Source: Nocardia blacklockiae (GTDB lineage: Bacteria > Actinomycetota > Actinomycetes > Mycobacteriales > Mycobacteriaceae). From it: 64,000 bases of DNA. Every line of letters begins with the position of its first letter. The first letter of the stretch is position 1. The position numbers and the translations under genes were made by a program. Below the pieces are notes generated by a model that saw only the letters and a program-made list of their open reading frames with translations, did not search any database and was not told where the DNA came from. The stretch lies in contig NZ_JADLRJ010000009.1 in the NCBI RefSeq assembly GCF_015477355.1, positions 62,001 to 126,000 of the forward strand. Reading direction: 5' to 3'. Below, piece after piece: positions 1-8,912 of the stretch.

Positions 1-993
1 CGCCTCCAGCAGCGCGGCCACGGCCAGCGCGGTGTCCCACACCGGCGACTGGCAGGCCTCCAGGCGGCGCACCTCGCCGTCGGGGGTGTGCTCGCGGACG
101 ACGAAACCCTCGAGTCCGTCCAGCCCGGCCCGCACGGCCGGATGATCGAGGGGGTAGCCGAGCAGATGCAGCGCCAGCAGCGAATACACCCACGGGGGCT
201 GGATGCCGCCCCACCCGCCGTCGGCTTCCTGGCGGGCCAGGATCCATTCCGCCGCCTGCCGCATGGCCAGCTCGCGCACCCAGCCGAGCGGGCGGCGCGC
301 GTAGCCGTGCAGCACGGTGTCCAGGCGCTGGAACACCCCGGCGACGCTGACGATCGAATCGCGTTGCCGGGGAGCGGTTCCGGCTCGTAGTTCGTCGATG
401 CCGAAGGGCAGCGGGCGAACCGGTCGCAGCGTCGCCACGACCGTCAGCGGCACCACGGTCTGGCGGGCCCAGCAGCCCCAGTCGTAGATGTTCAGCGGAA
501 ACCAGGACGGCAGGAAGATGAGCTCGGGTGGCAGGTTGGGCAGGTCGTCCCACGACCACAAGCCGAACAGCGCCAACCAGATTCGGGTGAACACGCGGGC
601 AGACTCGATGCCGCCGCTCGCGCGCACGAACTCCGCGGCGGCCCGCATGTGCGGCGCGTCCGGCGAGTCGCCGGCCAGCCGCAGCGCCACCCACGCCTCG
701 GCGGTGGTGGACAGGTCGCCGGGCCCGCCGTGGAAGGTGGCCCAGGTGCCGTCGTCGCGCTGCTGGGACCGGATCCAGCGGGCCGCCGGCTCGGTCACCT
801 CCGGGGTGCTGATGCCCAGGAACGCGCGCAGCAGCAGGTCCTCGGCGTCCATCGTCACGTTGGTGGCCAGTTCGCCTTTCCACCAACCTTTTTCGTCCTG
901 GCGGGAGCGCAGGTGGCCGACCGCCGCCCGCAGCGCGTCGCGGGCGGGGGCGAGGTCGTCGGCCCGGGTGCCGGTCGTCGCGGTCACTGTCAT
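1..993 (-). CDS. shc: squalene-hopene cyclase, 3' part outside window
   Basis: This gene would cyclise squalene to hopene or diplopterol at the membrane, the committed step of hopanoid synthesis. No stop codon lies inside the window, so only the N-terminal 331 residues are visible of about 640 expected. The start is ATG at 991-993 (MTVTATTGTR). QW repeats typical of squalene cyclases are readable (QDEKGWW, QQRDDGTW, and one ending DGGW). A family-typical stretch with LPSWFPLNIYDWGCWAR follows. The catalytic DxDD motif would lie beyond the left edge. It starts 2 bases after the stop of the polyprenyl synthase and closes a hopanoid operon, so the assignment is firm. Confidence 0.93.
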   Translation of the reverse strand, partial: MTVTATTGTRADDLAPARDALRAAVGHLRSRQDEKGWWKGELATNVTMDAEDLLLRAFLGISTPEVTEPAARWIRSQQRDDGTWATFHGGPGDLSTTAEAWVALRLAGDSPDAPHMRAAAEFVRASGGIESARVFTRIWLALFGLWSWDDLPNLPPELIFLPSWFPLNIYDWGCWARQTVVPLTVVATLRPVRPLPFGIDELRAGTAPRQRDSIVSVAGVFQRLDTVLHGYARRPLGWVRELAMRQAAEWILARQEADGGWGGIQPPWVYSLLALHLLGYPLDHPAVRAGLDGLEGFVVREHTPDGEVRRLEACQSPVWDTALAVAALLEA

Positions 994-995
994 GC

Positions 996-2012
996 TCACG
1001 CACTCCGTTCGACGATGAACTCGGCCAGGTCGGTCAATTCGCGCCGGGACTGCGGCGGCATCGGCACGGCGGCCAGGGACTGCTCGGCCAGCGCGACCCG
1101 CCGCCGCGCCTCGTTGCGGGCCCACCGCCGGCCGCCGCCGCGGTCGACGAGGTCGGCCGCGTGCCGCAGGCTCTCCTCGTCGGGCGGCTCGGGTCGCGAG
1201 AGCCACTGTGCCAGTTCGTGTCCCGTCGTCCCGCCGGCCTCGAGCGTCCACACGACGGGCAGCGACTTCTTGCGGGAGCGCAGATCCGACCAGACCGGCT
1301 TGCCGGTCACCTCCGGCTCGCCCCAGATGCCGAGCAGGTCGTCCACCAGCTGGAAGGCCAGGCCGACGTGGTGGCCGTAGTGCTCCATCGCGGTGACCGT
1401 GCGGGGGCGGGCGCCGGCGAGAACCGCGCCGACCGCCGCGCTCGCCGACAGCAGCGCCGCCGTCTTGCCCGCGGCCATCCGCACGCACTCGGCCAGGCTC
1501 ACCTCGCTGCGCTGTTCGAACTCGACGTCGGCGGCCTGTCCGCGGATCAGCTCCCGGGTCGCCGTGCCGACCACCCGGGCGGCCGGGACCGCCTGGGGCG
1601 CACCGCAATCCAGCAGCACCTCGTGCGCCAGCGCCAGCATCGCGTCCCCGGCCAGCACCGCGACGGGGTCGCCCCACAGGGCCCACACCGTCGCCCGATG
1701 CCGGCGGGTGGTATCGCGGTCCATGAGGTCGTCGTGGACGAGGGAGAAGTTGTGCACCAGTTCCACCGCGACCGCGCCGGGGACCGCCGCCGCGGCGTCG
1801 CCGCCGGTCGCCTCCGCCGCGAGCAACGCCAGCCGGGACCGGATCGACTTGCCGCCGTTGCCCTCCACGGGCTGGCCGTGCTGGTCGCTCCAACCGAAGT
1901 GGTAGGAGACCACTGGCCGGATGGTCTCGTCGAGCCGGCTCACCGCTTCGCGCAGGGCGGCTCGCACCGCGTCGCTGCCGGTGCCGACGGCGGACAGGGT
2001 TGTCGTTGTCAC
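996..2012 (-). CDS. polyprenyl (farnesyl/geranylgeranyl) diphosphate synthase
   Basis: This is a trans-isoprenyl diphosphate synthase of 338 residues that condenses isopentenyl diphosphate with allylic diphosphates, probably supplying farnesyl diphosphate for squalene. The first aspartate-rich motif is DDLMD at residues 94-98 and the second is DDLLG at about 224-228. Together they bind the magnesium-diphosphate complex. The GTG start at 2010-2012 is preferred over an upstream ATG at 2183 because a GGAGGT ribosome site (2019-2024) sits 6 bases before it and the upstream option overlaps hpnE. The position between hpnE and shc is typical of hopanoid clusters. Product chain length cannot be read from sequence by eye. 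Confidence 0.9.
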   Translation of the reverse strand: MTTTTLSAVGTGSDAVRAALREAVSRLDETIRPVVSYHFGWSDQHGQPVEGNGGKSIRSRLALLAAEATGGDAAAAVPGAVAVELVHNFSLVHDDLMDRDTTRRHRATVWALWGDPVAVLAGDAMLALAHEVLLDCGAPQAVPAARVVGTATRELIRGQAADVEFEQRSEVSLAECVRMAAGKTAALLSASAAVGAVLAGARPRTVTAMEHYGHHVGLAFQLVDDLLGIWGEPEVTGKPVWSDLRSRKKSLPVVWTLEAGGTTGHELAQWLSRPEPPDEESLRHAADLVDRGGGRRWARNEARRRVALAEQSLAAVPMPPQSRRELTDLAEFIVERSA

Positions 2013-2067
2013 CGAACCACCTCCGTTACACGTGCCGGGTGCTGTTCGAAGTCGTGTGCCGCCCGCG

Positions 2068-3480
2068 TCATCGGACCGCCTCCGGCGTCCGGGCGTGCTC
2101 GGAAAGCACTGCGGCGGCGGCGGTTTCGCCGCTGCGCACGGCGCCCTCCATGGTCGCGGGCCAGCCGGTGGCGGTCCACGCACCGGCCAGGTGCAGGCCG
2201 GGCAGCGCGGTGCGGGCCGCGGGGCGCAGGCGGGCGGTGCCGGGGGACGGGCGGAAGGTCGCGTGGCGCTCGCGGGTGACGAAGAAGTCGCGTACCTCGG
2301 CGGCGCGGGCGGCGGGGAGCAGACGGTGCAGGGCGGGCAGGAAGCGGCGGCGCAGTTCGGCCGTGGGCAGGTCCACGAGGGCGTCGGCGGCGGATACGGA
2401 GACGGCCAGATACTGTAGGGCGGAATCGCTTTCGCGCCCGCTTCCGTCCGGACCGCCGAGCCCGGCGGCCTCGGTGCGGTCGAACACCCACTGCGCGTCG
2501 GTCCCCAGCCCGGCCAGGAACGGTTCGGCCATCACCTTCCGGTCGAAGACGGTGTGCACGTTGATGATCGGCGAACTGCCCAGCGCCGTCGCCCAGTTCG
2601 GTGGCAGGTCGACCGCGCCCGGCGGCAGCAGCGCGGCCGCCGCGTCCGGTGGCACGGCCAGCACGACGGCGTCCGCGTCGTACGGTTCGCCATCGGCCGA
2701 CACCGTCCAACCGGCCGGGTTGCGTTGAATGCCGGCGACTTTCGCCCGCGTCTCCACCGCCACCCCGGCGGCGGCGAGCGCCCGGCTCGCCGCCTCACCG
2801 TGCAGTTGCCCCAGCGGCACCCGCGACCACCCGATATCGGCGGCGTCCGAGTGGGTGAGCAGGCCGATCTGAAAAACGGTGGCGGCCAGGGCAAGGGACA
2901 CGTCGTCCGCGCGCGCGTTGAGCGTCGCGATCCCGACCAGCTCCCACAGGCTCTCGATCGCCGCCCGATCCTGCCCGTGCGCCCGCAGCCAGTCCCCGAA
3001 ACTCGTCTCGTCGCTCCGCGGATCACCGGGGTCGACGGCCCGCAACGCCAGCGCGGCCCGCACGAATTTCGCCCGACCCACGGTCGACACCCACGGATAA
3101 CGCAACAACGCCCAACTCAGATGCAGCGGCGCGGGCACCGCCAGCCGCCGCAACCGCCCGGTGACGGCCGGGGCCTCGACGCTGCCCGTGAGCAGGTCTC
3201 GCGGGTGTGGGCCGCGCACCGGAATGTCCAGGCGCTCTTGGAGATTCACGTCGCCTTCGACTCCGAGGCGGCGCAGTAGCGCGCGGTAGCGGTCGCAGCA
3301 GCGCAGGAATACGTGCTGGCCGTTGTCCACGTGCAGGCCGCCGCGGTCGAACGAGTAGGTCAGGCCGCCGAGCCGTGTCCGGGATTCCAAGAGGGTCACG
3401 CGGTGTCCGGCGTCGGCGCAGGCCAGAGCGGCCGTGATACCGGCGAGGCCGCCGCCGACCACGGCGACGCGGGCGCTCAC
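2068..3480 (-). CDS. hpnE: hydroxysqualene dehydroxylase HpnE (FAD-dependent)
   Basis: HpnE reductively dehydroxylates hydroxysqualene to squalene, the last step of the HpnCDE squalene route. The 470-residue protein opens with a Rossmann dinucleotide-binding motif ([13 protein letters not shown], residues 7-19) and a downstream acidic residue in [10 protein letters not shown], typical of the squalene-associated FAD desaturase family. The start is GTG at 3478-3480, overlapping the hpnD stop in a GTGA, so translation is probably coupled. About 55 bases separate its stop from the polyprenyl synthase start. Its place directly behind hpnD supports HpnE over a carotenoid desaturase. Confidence 0.9.
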   Translation of the reverse strand: MSARVAVVGGGLAGITAALACADAGHRVTLLESRTRLGGLTYSFDRGGLHVDNGQHVFLRCCDRYRALLRRLGVEGDVNLQERLDIPVRGPHPRDLLTGSVEAPAVTGRLRRLAVPAPLHLSWALLRYPWVSTVGRAKFVRAALALRAVDPGDPRSDETSFGDWLRAHGQDRAAIESLWELVGIATLNARADDVSLALAATVFQIGLLTHSDAADIGWSRVPLGQLHGEAASRALAAAGVAVETRAKVAGIQRNPAGWTVSADGEPYDADAVVLAVPPDAAAALLPPGAVDLPPNWATALGSSPIINVHTVFDRKVMAEPFLAGLGTDAQWVFDRTEAAGLGGPDGSGRESDSALQYLAVSVSAADALVDLPTAELRRRFLPALHRLLPAARAAEVRDFFVTRERHATFRPSPGTARLRPAARTALPGLHLAGAWTATGWPATMEGAVRSGETAAAAVLSEHARTPEAVR

Positions 3481-4388
3481 CGCGTGCTCCGCCGGGTGCG
3501 GGGCCGCTCCTCGCCGAGCGCCGCCGAGGACCGCAGCAGCGCACTCGACGCCACCCGGGCCTTCTCCCACCCCGACAGCGACAGCCGCCGGTCGTAGACC
3601 GCCGCGGGATTGGCGCGGATGCGGGCGTTGAGCTGCCGGTAGATGCCGGCCATGGCGGCGCAGCAGGCGGCGCTGCGGCCGTCCAGCTCGGGCAGCAGCC
3701 GCAGGCCCAGGCAGTACCAGTTCTCGGCGCGCTCGGCGGCGTCGCGGATCAGCGCCGCGAGCCGCCCGTCGGGGTCGTCGAGCGCGCCGGTGGCGTCGAA
3801 TTCGAGCCGGGCGCCGTACCGGGCCAGGTCGTCGACGGGCAGATAGACGCGGCCGTTGCCGAGATCCTCGCGGATGTCGCGCAGAATGTTGGTCTGCTGC
3901 AACGCGATACCGAGCTGGTCGGCGAACAGCGGGGCCCGCGGGTCGGTCCCGGTGCCGAAGACCGAGAGGCACAACCGGCCCACCGCGCCCGCGACACACC
4001 GGCAGTACGTGGTCAATTCGGCGAAGTCGGCGTAGCGGACCCCGTCCACGTCGCGCTGCACGCCGTCGATCAGCTCGCCGAACGCCGACATCGGCACCGG
4101 GTAGCGCCGCGCGGTGTCGGCCACCGCGAGCAGCACCGGATCGTCCTGGCCCGCGCAATCGTCCAGCTGCTTGCGCAGCAGGGCCAGCTCCTCGGTCTTG
4201 GCGGCGGCGGGCAGCTCGCCGTCGCCGATGTCGTCGATCCGGCGGGCCAGCGCGTACAGCGCGCACAGCGCCGAGCGTTTCTCCGGCGGCAGCAGCCGGA
4301 TCCCGTAGTAGAAGTTCTTGGCCTCGGTCCGGGTGATCCGCTCGCACGCGGCGTAGGCCTCGGTGCGAGTGGGGAGGGTGGCCGTCAT
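3477..4388 (-). CDS. hpnD: presqualene diphosphate synthase HpnD
   Basis: HpnD joins two farnesyl diphosphates into presqualene diphosphate. The 303-residue protein carries both squalene/phytoene synthase aspartate motifs: IDDIGD at residues 51-56 and DIRED at 171-175, followed by GNGRVYLP. The start ATG (4386-4388) overlaps the hpnC stop in an ATGA, and the stop overlaps the hpnE start, so hpnC, hpnD and hpnE are linked by overlapping codons. The order hpnC-hpnD-hpnE is the canonical one, which separates HpnD from phytoene synthase (CrtB). Confidence 0.92.
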   Translation of the reverse strand: MTATLPTRTEAYAACERITRTEAKNFYYGIRLLPPEKRSALCALYALARRIDDIGDGELPAAAKTEELALLRKQLDDCAGQDDPVLLAVADTARRYPVPMSAFGELIDGVQRDVDGVRYADFAELTTYCRCVAGAVGRLCLSVFGTGTDPRAPLFADQLGIALQQTNILRDIREDLGNGRVYLPVDDLARYGARLEFDATGALDDPDGRLAALIRDAAERAENWYCLGLRLLPELDGRSAACCAAMAGIYRQLNARIRANPAAVYDRRLSLSGWEKARVASSALLRSSAALGEERPRTRRSTR

Positions 4389-5239
4389 CGGGTGACCACC
4401 GCCGCCCGGCCCAGCAGCGCCACCATCGTCCGCACGGTGTCGACGTGGCGCGGGGTGGCCTTGCGCAGCCACACGTCCCCGTCGGCGGCGCGCACCGCGC
4501 GTGCCGTCGCGTAACCGCCCGCCACATATCCCGCCACCGCCATGCGCGCCCACCCGGTCAGGCGGCCGACCAGGGCCGCCCCTTCGTCGAGCAGGTCCAT
4601 CGCCCGGTCCACCTGGCGCAGGACCACCGCCCGGCAGCCCGGCTCGGCGGGGCCGCCGGTGCCGAGCTGCCCCTCGGACACCCCGAAGTCGGTGAGGTCC
4701 CGCTGCGGCAGATACACGCGCCCGGCCCGATAGTCCTCGGCGACGTCCTGACAGTGCTCGAGCACCTGCAACGCGGTACACACCCGATCCGACAGCGCGA
4801 CGGCCGCGGGCGTGGCCTGACCGAACACCGCGAGCACCAGCCGCCCGATCGGATCCGCCGACAGCCGGCAGTAATCCACCAGATCCGCGAAGGCCGGATA
4901 CCGCGCCACCCGCTGGTCGACCAGATTCGCCTCGATCAGGTTCTGAAAAGGCTCCTGCTCCAGCGCGCACGCGGCCACCGTCGGCGCGAGCGCCGCGAAT
5001 ACGGGGTTCGACGGTGCGCCGCCGGACCAGATCAATGCCAGATCGGCACGCAGCGCCAGCAGCCGCGCGGTGCGGTCGCCGGGCGCCCGATCGCCGACAT
5101 CGTCGATCAGGCGGGCCGTGGCGTACACCGCGTGCAGGTGATCGCGCTGGTCGCGGGGCAGCCAGCGCAGCGCGACGGGGAAGTTCTCCTCCTGTTCGCG
5201 GGCACGCATTCGGCGTGGCCCGGCCGTGGCTGCGTCCAT
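4385..5239 (-). CDS. hpnC: hydroxysqualene synthase HpnC
   Basis: HpnC converts presqualene diphosphate to hydroxysqualene. The 284-residue protein belongs to the squalene/phytoene synthase family, with [16 protein letters not shown] near the N-terminus, ARLIDDVGD around residues 42-50, and a degenerate second motif ([18 protein letters not shown]). The start is taken as ATG 5237-5239 ([10 protein letters not shown]). The reading frame continues to an in-frame start at 5281 with no better ribosome site, and a start at residue 11 is also possible. It is the first gene of the hopanoid operon and its promoter lies in 5240-5343, shared with the divergent regulator. Confidence 0.88.
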   Translation of the reverse strand: MDAATAGPRRMRAREQEENFPVALRWLPRDQRDHLHAVYATARLIDDVGDRAPGDRTARLLALRADLALIWSGGAPSNPVFAALAPTVAACALEQEPFQNLIEANLVDQRVARYPAFADLVDYCRLSADPIGRLVLAVFGQATPAAVALSDRVCTALQVLEHCQDVAEDYRAGRVYLPQRDLTDFGVSEGQLGTGGPAEPGCRAVVLRQVDRAMDLLDEGAALVGRLTGWARMAVAGYVAGGYATARAVRAADGDVWLRKATPRHVDTVRTMVALLGRAAVVTR

Positions 5240-5343
5240 TACTCGATGGTGAGCGCTACCCTGCGCGCAATTCTTCAACAATCGAGGTGATTTCGGACGG
5301 TCGTATTTGTCACCGCGCGATAATGGAAGCCGGAGGGATTCGA

Positions 5344-6555
5344 ATGAGCAACTCCGACAGGGAATTCCAGGTTAAACCGGACGCCGTGGAACGACTGGCG
5401 ACCGAACTCGATGCTAGAATGCCCGTCCTGCTCGACGACGTGCGGGACATGCTCGCCGCCGAATGGCCCAACTACGCCGGCTTCCTCGATCAGCACCACC
5501 CCGATGTCGCCGAGGCCGGCGTCCTGTTCGTGCACAGCCTGCTGGAGATGGCCGAGCACGGCCCTGGCCCCAGACCCCGCGACGGCGAGTACACGCGCGC
5601 CCGGCTGGTGTTCGAGCAGATCGGCCGACGGCACTTCCAGGACGGTTTCGAGCTGTCCTATCTGCTCACCGCCTACCAGGTGGGCGCGCGGGTGGCGTGG
5701 CGCCACGTCGCCGCGACCGCGCTCGAGCTGGAACTCGAGCCGCAGGTCCTGGCCGCGCTCGCCGAGGCGGTCTTCGTCTTCGTCGACGAGTTCTCCACCG
5801 CGTCGGCGCACGGGTACGTGCTGGAACAGTCCACGGCCAGCGCCGCCCGCGAACGCCGCCGCGAGGAACTGGCCGAACTGCTGCTCTCCGGGCGTTCCGA
5901 CACCACCGACGTGCGTGCCGCGGCCACCCGGGCCAGCTGGCCGCTGCCGACCGACGCGGCGGTGGTGCTCGCCGACCCCGACGACGCCGATTCCCGCACG
6001 GCCCTGGACCGGCTCGGCCTCAACGCGCTGCCGATCCGCCGCCCCGACGCCACCGGCGTGATCGTGCCGAGCGGCAACGGCGGCGGCCACCTGCCGCGCC
6101 TGGCTGCGGCGTTCCAGGGCCGCGCGGTGGTGATCGGCGGGCCGCTGACGCTGGACCTGCTGCCGGTCGGGATGCACATCGCCCAGACCGCGCTGCGGCT
6201 GCGGCGCGGCGGGGTGCTGCGCGACAGCCCGGTGCTGGTCGGCGACCAGCTCGACACCATCATCGCCAATCGCGACGAGTGGTTGCTCTCGGTACTGCGC
6301 GAGCAGGTGCTGCGGCCGCTGCTCGAACTACCGGCAGGCACCCGCGAACGCCTGATCGAGACGCTGCGCAGCTGGCTGTGGCAGATGGGGGACCGGCAGG
6401 CGATCGCGCACGAACTGCACATCCACCCGCAGACCGTGCGCTACCGGCTGGCCCGGCTGCGCGAGCTGTACGGCGACCGGCTCGACTCGCCGCGCGAGCG
6501 GGCGCGGCTGTTCCTGGCGCTGATCTGGGACGAGCCGCACGAGCCGCCCGCCTAG
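5344..6555 (+). CDS. PucR-family transcriptional regulator
   Basis: This is a 403-residue regulator with the PucR C-terminal helix-turn-helix (ETLRSWLWQMGDRQAIAHEL, then HPQTVRYRLARLRELYG, residues about 340-385) and an N-terminal helical region of the RsbRD/CdaR-like type. The start ATG at 5344 has GGAGG 8 bases upstream (5331-5336). It is transcribed away from the hopanoid operon across a 104-base gap, so it is the obvious candidate to control hpnC-shc, but that is inferred from position only. Its effector is unknown. Confidence 0.8.
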   Translation: MSNSDREFQVKPDAVERLATELDARMPVLLDDVRDMLAAEWPNYAGFLDQHHPDVAEAGVLFVHSLLEMAEHGPGPRPRDGEYTRARLVFEQIGRRHFQDGFELSYLLTAYQVGARVAWRHVAATALELELEPQVLAALAEAVFVFVDEFSTASAHGYVLEQSTASAARERRREELAELLLSGRSDTTDVRAAATRASWPLPTDAAVVLADPDDADSRTALDRLGLNALPIRRPDATGVIVPSGNGGGHLPRLAAAFQGRAVVIGGPLTLDLLPVGMHIAQTALRLRRGGVLRDSPVLVGDQLDTIIANRDEWLLSVLREQVLRPLLELPAGTRERLIETLRSWLWQMGDRQAIAHELHIHPQTVRYRLARLRELYGDRLDSPRERARLFLALIWDEPHEPPA

Positions 6556-6646
6556 GGGTTCCGGCGTCTCGAAGATGCTTCGGGCGGAGACCTGTCCAGG
6601 GGTGCCGCACCGCTTATCTGAACGATACATCGCCGTAATGGAGAAT

Positions 6647-6662
6647 TATCTTCATCAAGATA
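6647..6662. promoter_or_regulatory. 16-bp inverted repeat upstream of ald
   Basis: TATCTT-CATC-AAGATA is a perfect 6+4+6 dyad in an A+T-rich stretch about 105 bases before the alanine dehydrogenase start. Lrp/AsnC regulators bind such A+T-rich imperfect dyads, and a member of that family is encoded just downstream of ald. Assignment to that regulator is an inference. Confidence 0.4.
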
Positions 6663-6767
6663 GATCTCTCATCGCAGTTTATTCATACTTTTCCCAACGG
6701 CGGGTGTGGCTCGATCAGCGCGGACCGCCGCCTCGCACCGACCACATCAGCGGATACAGGAGCACAG

Positions 6768-7877
6768 GTGAAGATCGGAATTCCCCGTGAGGTCAAGAAC
6801 CACGAGTATCGGGTCGCGGGCACCCCGGCCGGGGTGCGCGAGCTGGTGGCGCGCGGCCACGAGGTGTTCGTCGAGGCCGGCGCCGGGGCCGGGTCGGCCT
6901 TCGACGACAACGCCTACGCCCTGGCCGGCGCGCGCATCCTGGACTCGGCCGACGCGGTCTGGGGCGTCGCCGATCTGGTGCTGAAGGTGAAAGAGCCTGT
7001 CGCCGAGGAGTATTCGCGGATGCGGGAGGGCCAGGTGCTGTTCACCTACCTGCACCTCGCGGCGTCCGCGGAGTGCACCGACGCGCTGCTGCGCTCGGGC
7101 ATCACCTCGATCGCCTACGAGACCGTCACGGGCCGCGACGGGTCGCTGCCGCTGCTGGCGCCGATGAGCGAGGTCGCGGGCCGGCTCGCCCCGCAGGCGG
7201 GCGCCTATCACCTGATGCGCAGCGGCGGCGGCCGCGGCGTGCTGATGGGCGGCGTCCCCGGCACCCGGCCGGCCGAGGTCGTGGTGCTCGGCGCCGGTGT
7301 GGCCGGGCGCAACGCGGTCGCGGTCGCGGTCGGCATGCACGCCGACGTGACGGTGCTGGATCTGAACGTGGCCCCGCTGCGCGAACTGGACGCGCAGTAC
7401 CAGGGCCGGGTGCGCACGGTGATCTCCAACGCGCAGGAGGTGGAGAATTCGGTGCGCGCCGCCGACCTGGTGATCGGTGCGGTGCTGGTGCCGGGCGCCA
7501 AGGCCCCGAAGCTGGTCTCCCACGAACTGGTCGAGCAGATGAAGCCGGGTTCGGTGCTCGTCGACATCGCCATCGATCAGGGCGGCTGCTTCGCCGACTC
7601 GCGCCCGACCACCCACGCCGAGCCGACCTACCAGGTGCATCGGTCGGTGTTCTACTGCGTGGCCAACATGCCCGGCGCGGTGCCCTACACCTCGACCGTG
7701 GCGCTCACCAACGCCACGCTGCCGTACGTGTGCGCGCTCGCCGACCGCGGCTGGCGCGCGGCGGTCGCGGCCGATCCGGGGCTCAAGCAAGGCCTGAGCA
7801 CCCATCAGGGACAGCTGCTGTCGGAGAGCGTGGCCGCCGCGCACGGCTACACCGCACAGCCGTTCGCGTCGGTGTAG
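6768..7877 (+). CDS. ald: alanine dehydrogenase
   Basis: This enzyme catalyses reversible NAD-dependent oxidative deamination of L-alanine to pyruvate and ammonia. At 369 residues it matches the family length of about 371. It opens with MKIGIPREVKNHEYRV, has the substrate-site segment FTYLHLAAS, and the NAD-binding glycine motif VVLGAGVAGRNA near residues 168-179. GTG at 6768 is the start, with ACAGGAG 6 bases upstream. An Lrp/AsnC gene is convergent and ends 4 bases beyond its stop. In mycobacteria an Lrp-type protein (AldR) controls ald, and the same link is likely here. Confidence 0.95.
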   Translation: MKIGIPREVKNHEYRVAGTPAGVRELVARGHEVFVEAGAGAGSAFDDNAYALAGARILDSADAVWGVADLVLKVKEPVAEEYSRMREGQVLFTYLHLAASAECTDALLRSGITSIAYETVTGRDGSLPLLAPMSEVAGRLAPQAGAYHLMRSGGGRGVLMGGVPGTRPAEVVVLGAGVAGRNAVAVAVGMHADVTVLDLNVAPLRELDAQYQGRVRTVISNAQEVENSVRAADLVIGAVLVPGAKAPKLVSHELVEQMKPGSVLVDIAIDQGGCFADSRPTTHAEPTYQVHRSVFYCVANMPGAVPYTSTVALTNATLPYVCALADRGWRAAVAADPGLKQGLSTHQGQLLSESVAAAHGYTAQPFASV

Positions 7878-7881
7878 GGAA

Positions 7882-8388
7882 TCAGCGGCCCGGGCGGACG
7901 CGCGGCCGGACGTGTTCGAAGATGAGGATCGTCTCGGTCCGCGCGACCGCGGGATGCGCGCTCAGGTTCTCCAGCACGAACAGGCGCAGGCCCTCGGTGT
8001 CGGCGGTGGCGACGTGCACCAGGAAGTCGTCGGCGCCCGCGATGAAGTAGACGTTGAGCACCTCGTCGAGCGCGGCCAGCTGTTCGCCGAACTCGGCGAG
8101 GTGCTTGCGCGCGTTGGCCTGCACCCGCACCGAGACCATCGCCTGCAGGCTGCGGCCCAGCGCCGCCGGATCGATGTCGGCGTGGAAGCCACGGATGACG
8201 CCGCGCTCGACCAGCGACCGGACCCGGCCCAGACAGGTGGACGGCGCGATCCCGGCCGCCGCCGCCAGCGCGTTGTTGGTCATGCGCCCGTCGCGGGCCA
8301 GTTCGTCCAGCAGAATCCGGTCGACGTCGTCGAGCGCTACCGCGGTCTTCGCCGCTGCGGGCCGCGCCGGGTCATCGTTCTTCCGCAT
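7882..8388 (-). CDS. Lrp/AsnC-family regulator, AldR-like
   Basis: This 168-residue protein has an AsnC-type N-terminal helix-turn-helix (DDVDRILLDELARDGRMTNN, then ALAAAAGIAPSTCLGRVRSL) and a C-terminal effector-binding domain (FIAGADDFLVHVATADTEGL). ATG 8386-8388 is taken as the start, with GGTGG just upstream; a TTG one codon earlier is possible. It is convergent with ald rather than divergent as usual for aldR in mycobacteria. The likely role is amino-acid-responsive control of ald, inferred from family and position. Confidence 0.85.
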   Translation of the reverse strand: MRKNDDPARPAAAKTAVALDDVDRILLDELARDGRMTNNALAAAAGIAPSTCLGRVRSLVERGVIRGFHADIDPAALGRSLQAMVSVRVQANARKHLAEFGEQLAALDEVLNVYFIAGADDFLVHVATADTEGLRLFVLENLSAHPAVARTETILIFEHVRPRVRPGR

Positions 8389-8483
8389 CAAGCCACCGTA
8401 TCGAACGAAATTCGGCGCATCGGCCGAACGGCTGCGCTATTGCGCGCTGGCGCCGCACCTGCCCGACCGAAAGTTCAGGCGCG

Positions 8484-8879
8484 TTACGGCACGGCGGGCG
8501 AGCCGCCCGGTGCGACCGGGAGGCCCGCGGCCTTCCACGCGCGGAAGCCGCCGATGATGTCGGTGGCGTGCGGCAGGCCGAGGCCGTGCGCGTCCGCGGC
8601 GGCGAGGCTGGACGAATAGCCCTCGTTGCACACGATGATCACCGGCGTGTCGGCGGTGAGACCGGGCAGCCGATGCTCGCCCGTGGGGTCGAGCCGCCAC
8701 TCCAGCACGATGCGCTCCACCACCACCGCGCCGGGGATCTCGCCCTCCTCGAGCCGGTCGGCGTGCGGCCGGATATCCACGATCAGCGCGCCGTCGCCCT
8801 GCAGGGCCGCCGCTTCCCGCGGCTCGACGCGGAACAGTTGGGTGCGCGCGCGGCTCAGGCGCTCGTCGACGTTGCTCAT
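8484..8879 (-). CDS. single-domain rhodanese-like sulfurtransferase
   Basis: This 131-residue protein is one rhodanese domain. The catalytic cysteine is in VIIVCNEGYSSSLAA, with the preceding ALIVDIRPHADRLEEGEIPGA forming the usual DxR..GxIPGA pattern. It would move sulfane sulfur between thiosulfate or persulfide donors and acceptors such as cyanide or thiols. The start ATG (8877-8879) follows GGAGG. It lies 33 bases behind the cysteine dioxygenase gene on the same strand, so the pair is probably an operon handling sulfur from cysteine. A link to cyanide detoxification for the nearby secondary-metabolite operon is possible but speculative. Confidence 0.88.
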   Translation of the reverse strand: MSNVDERLSRARTQLFRVEPREAAALQGDGALIVDIRPHADRLEEGEIPGAVVVERIVLEWRLDPTGEHRLPGLTADTPVIIVCNEGYSSSLAAADAHGLGLPHATDIIGGFRAWKAAGLPVAPGGSPAVP

Positions 8880-8912
8880 GCCACCTCCTCGCTGCCGATC
8901 ATGCCGCCTCGC

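Noticed and set aside
2068-4527. Single 819-residue fusion covering hpnE and upstream sequence
   Set aside because: The extra N-terminal part is an out-of-frame shadow of hpnD. HpnE starts at GTG 3480, where the dinucleotide-binding motif begins.
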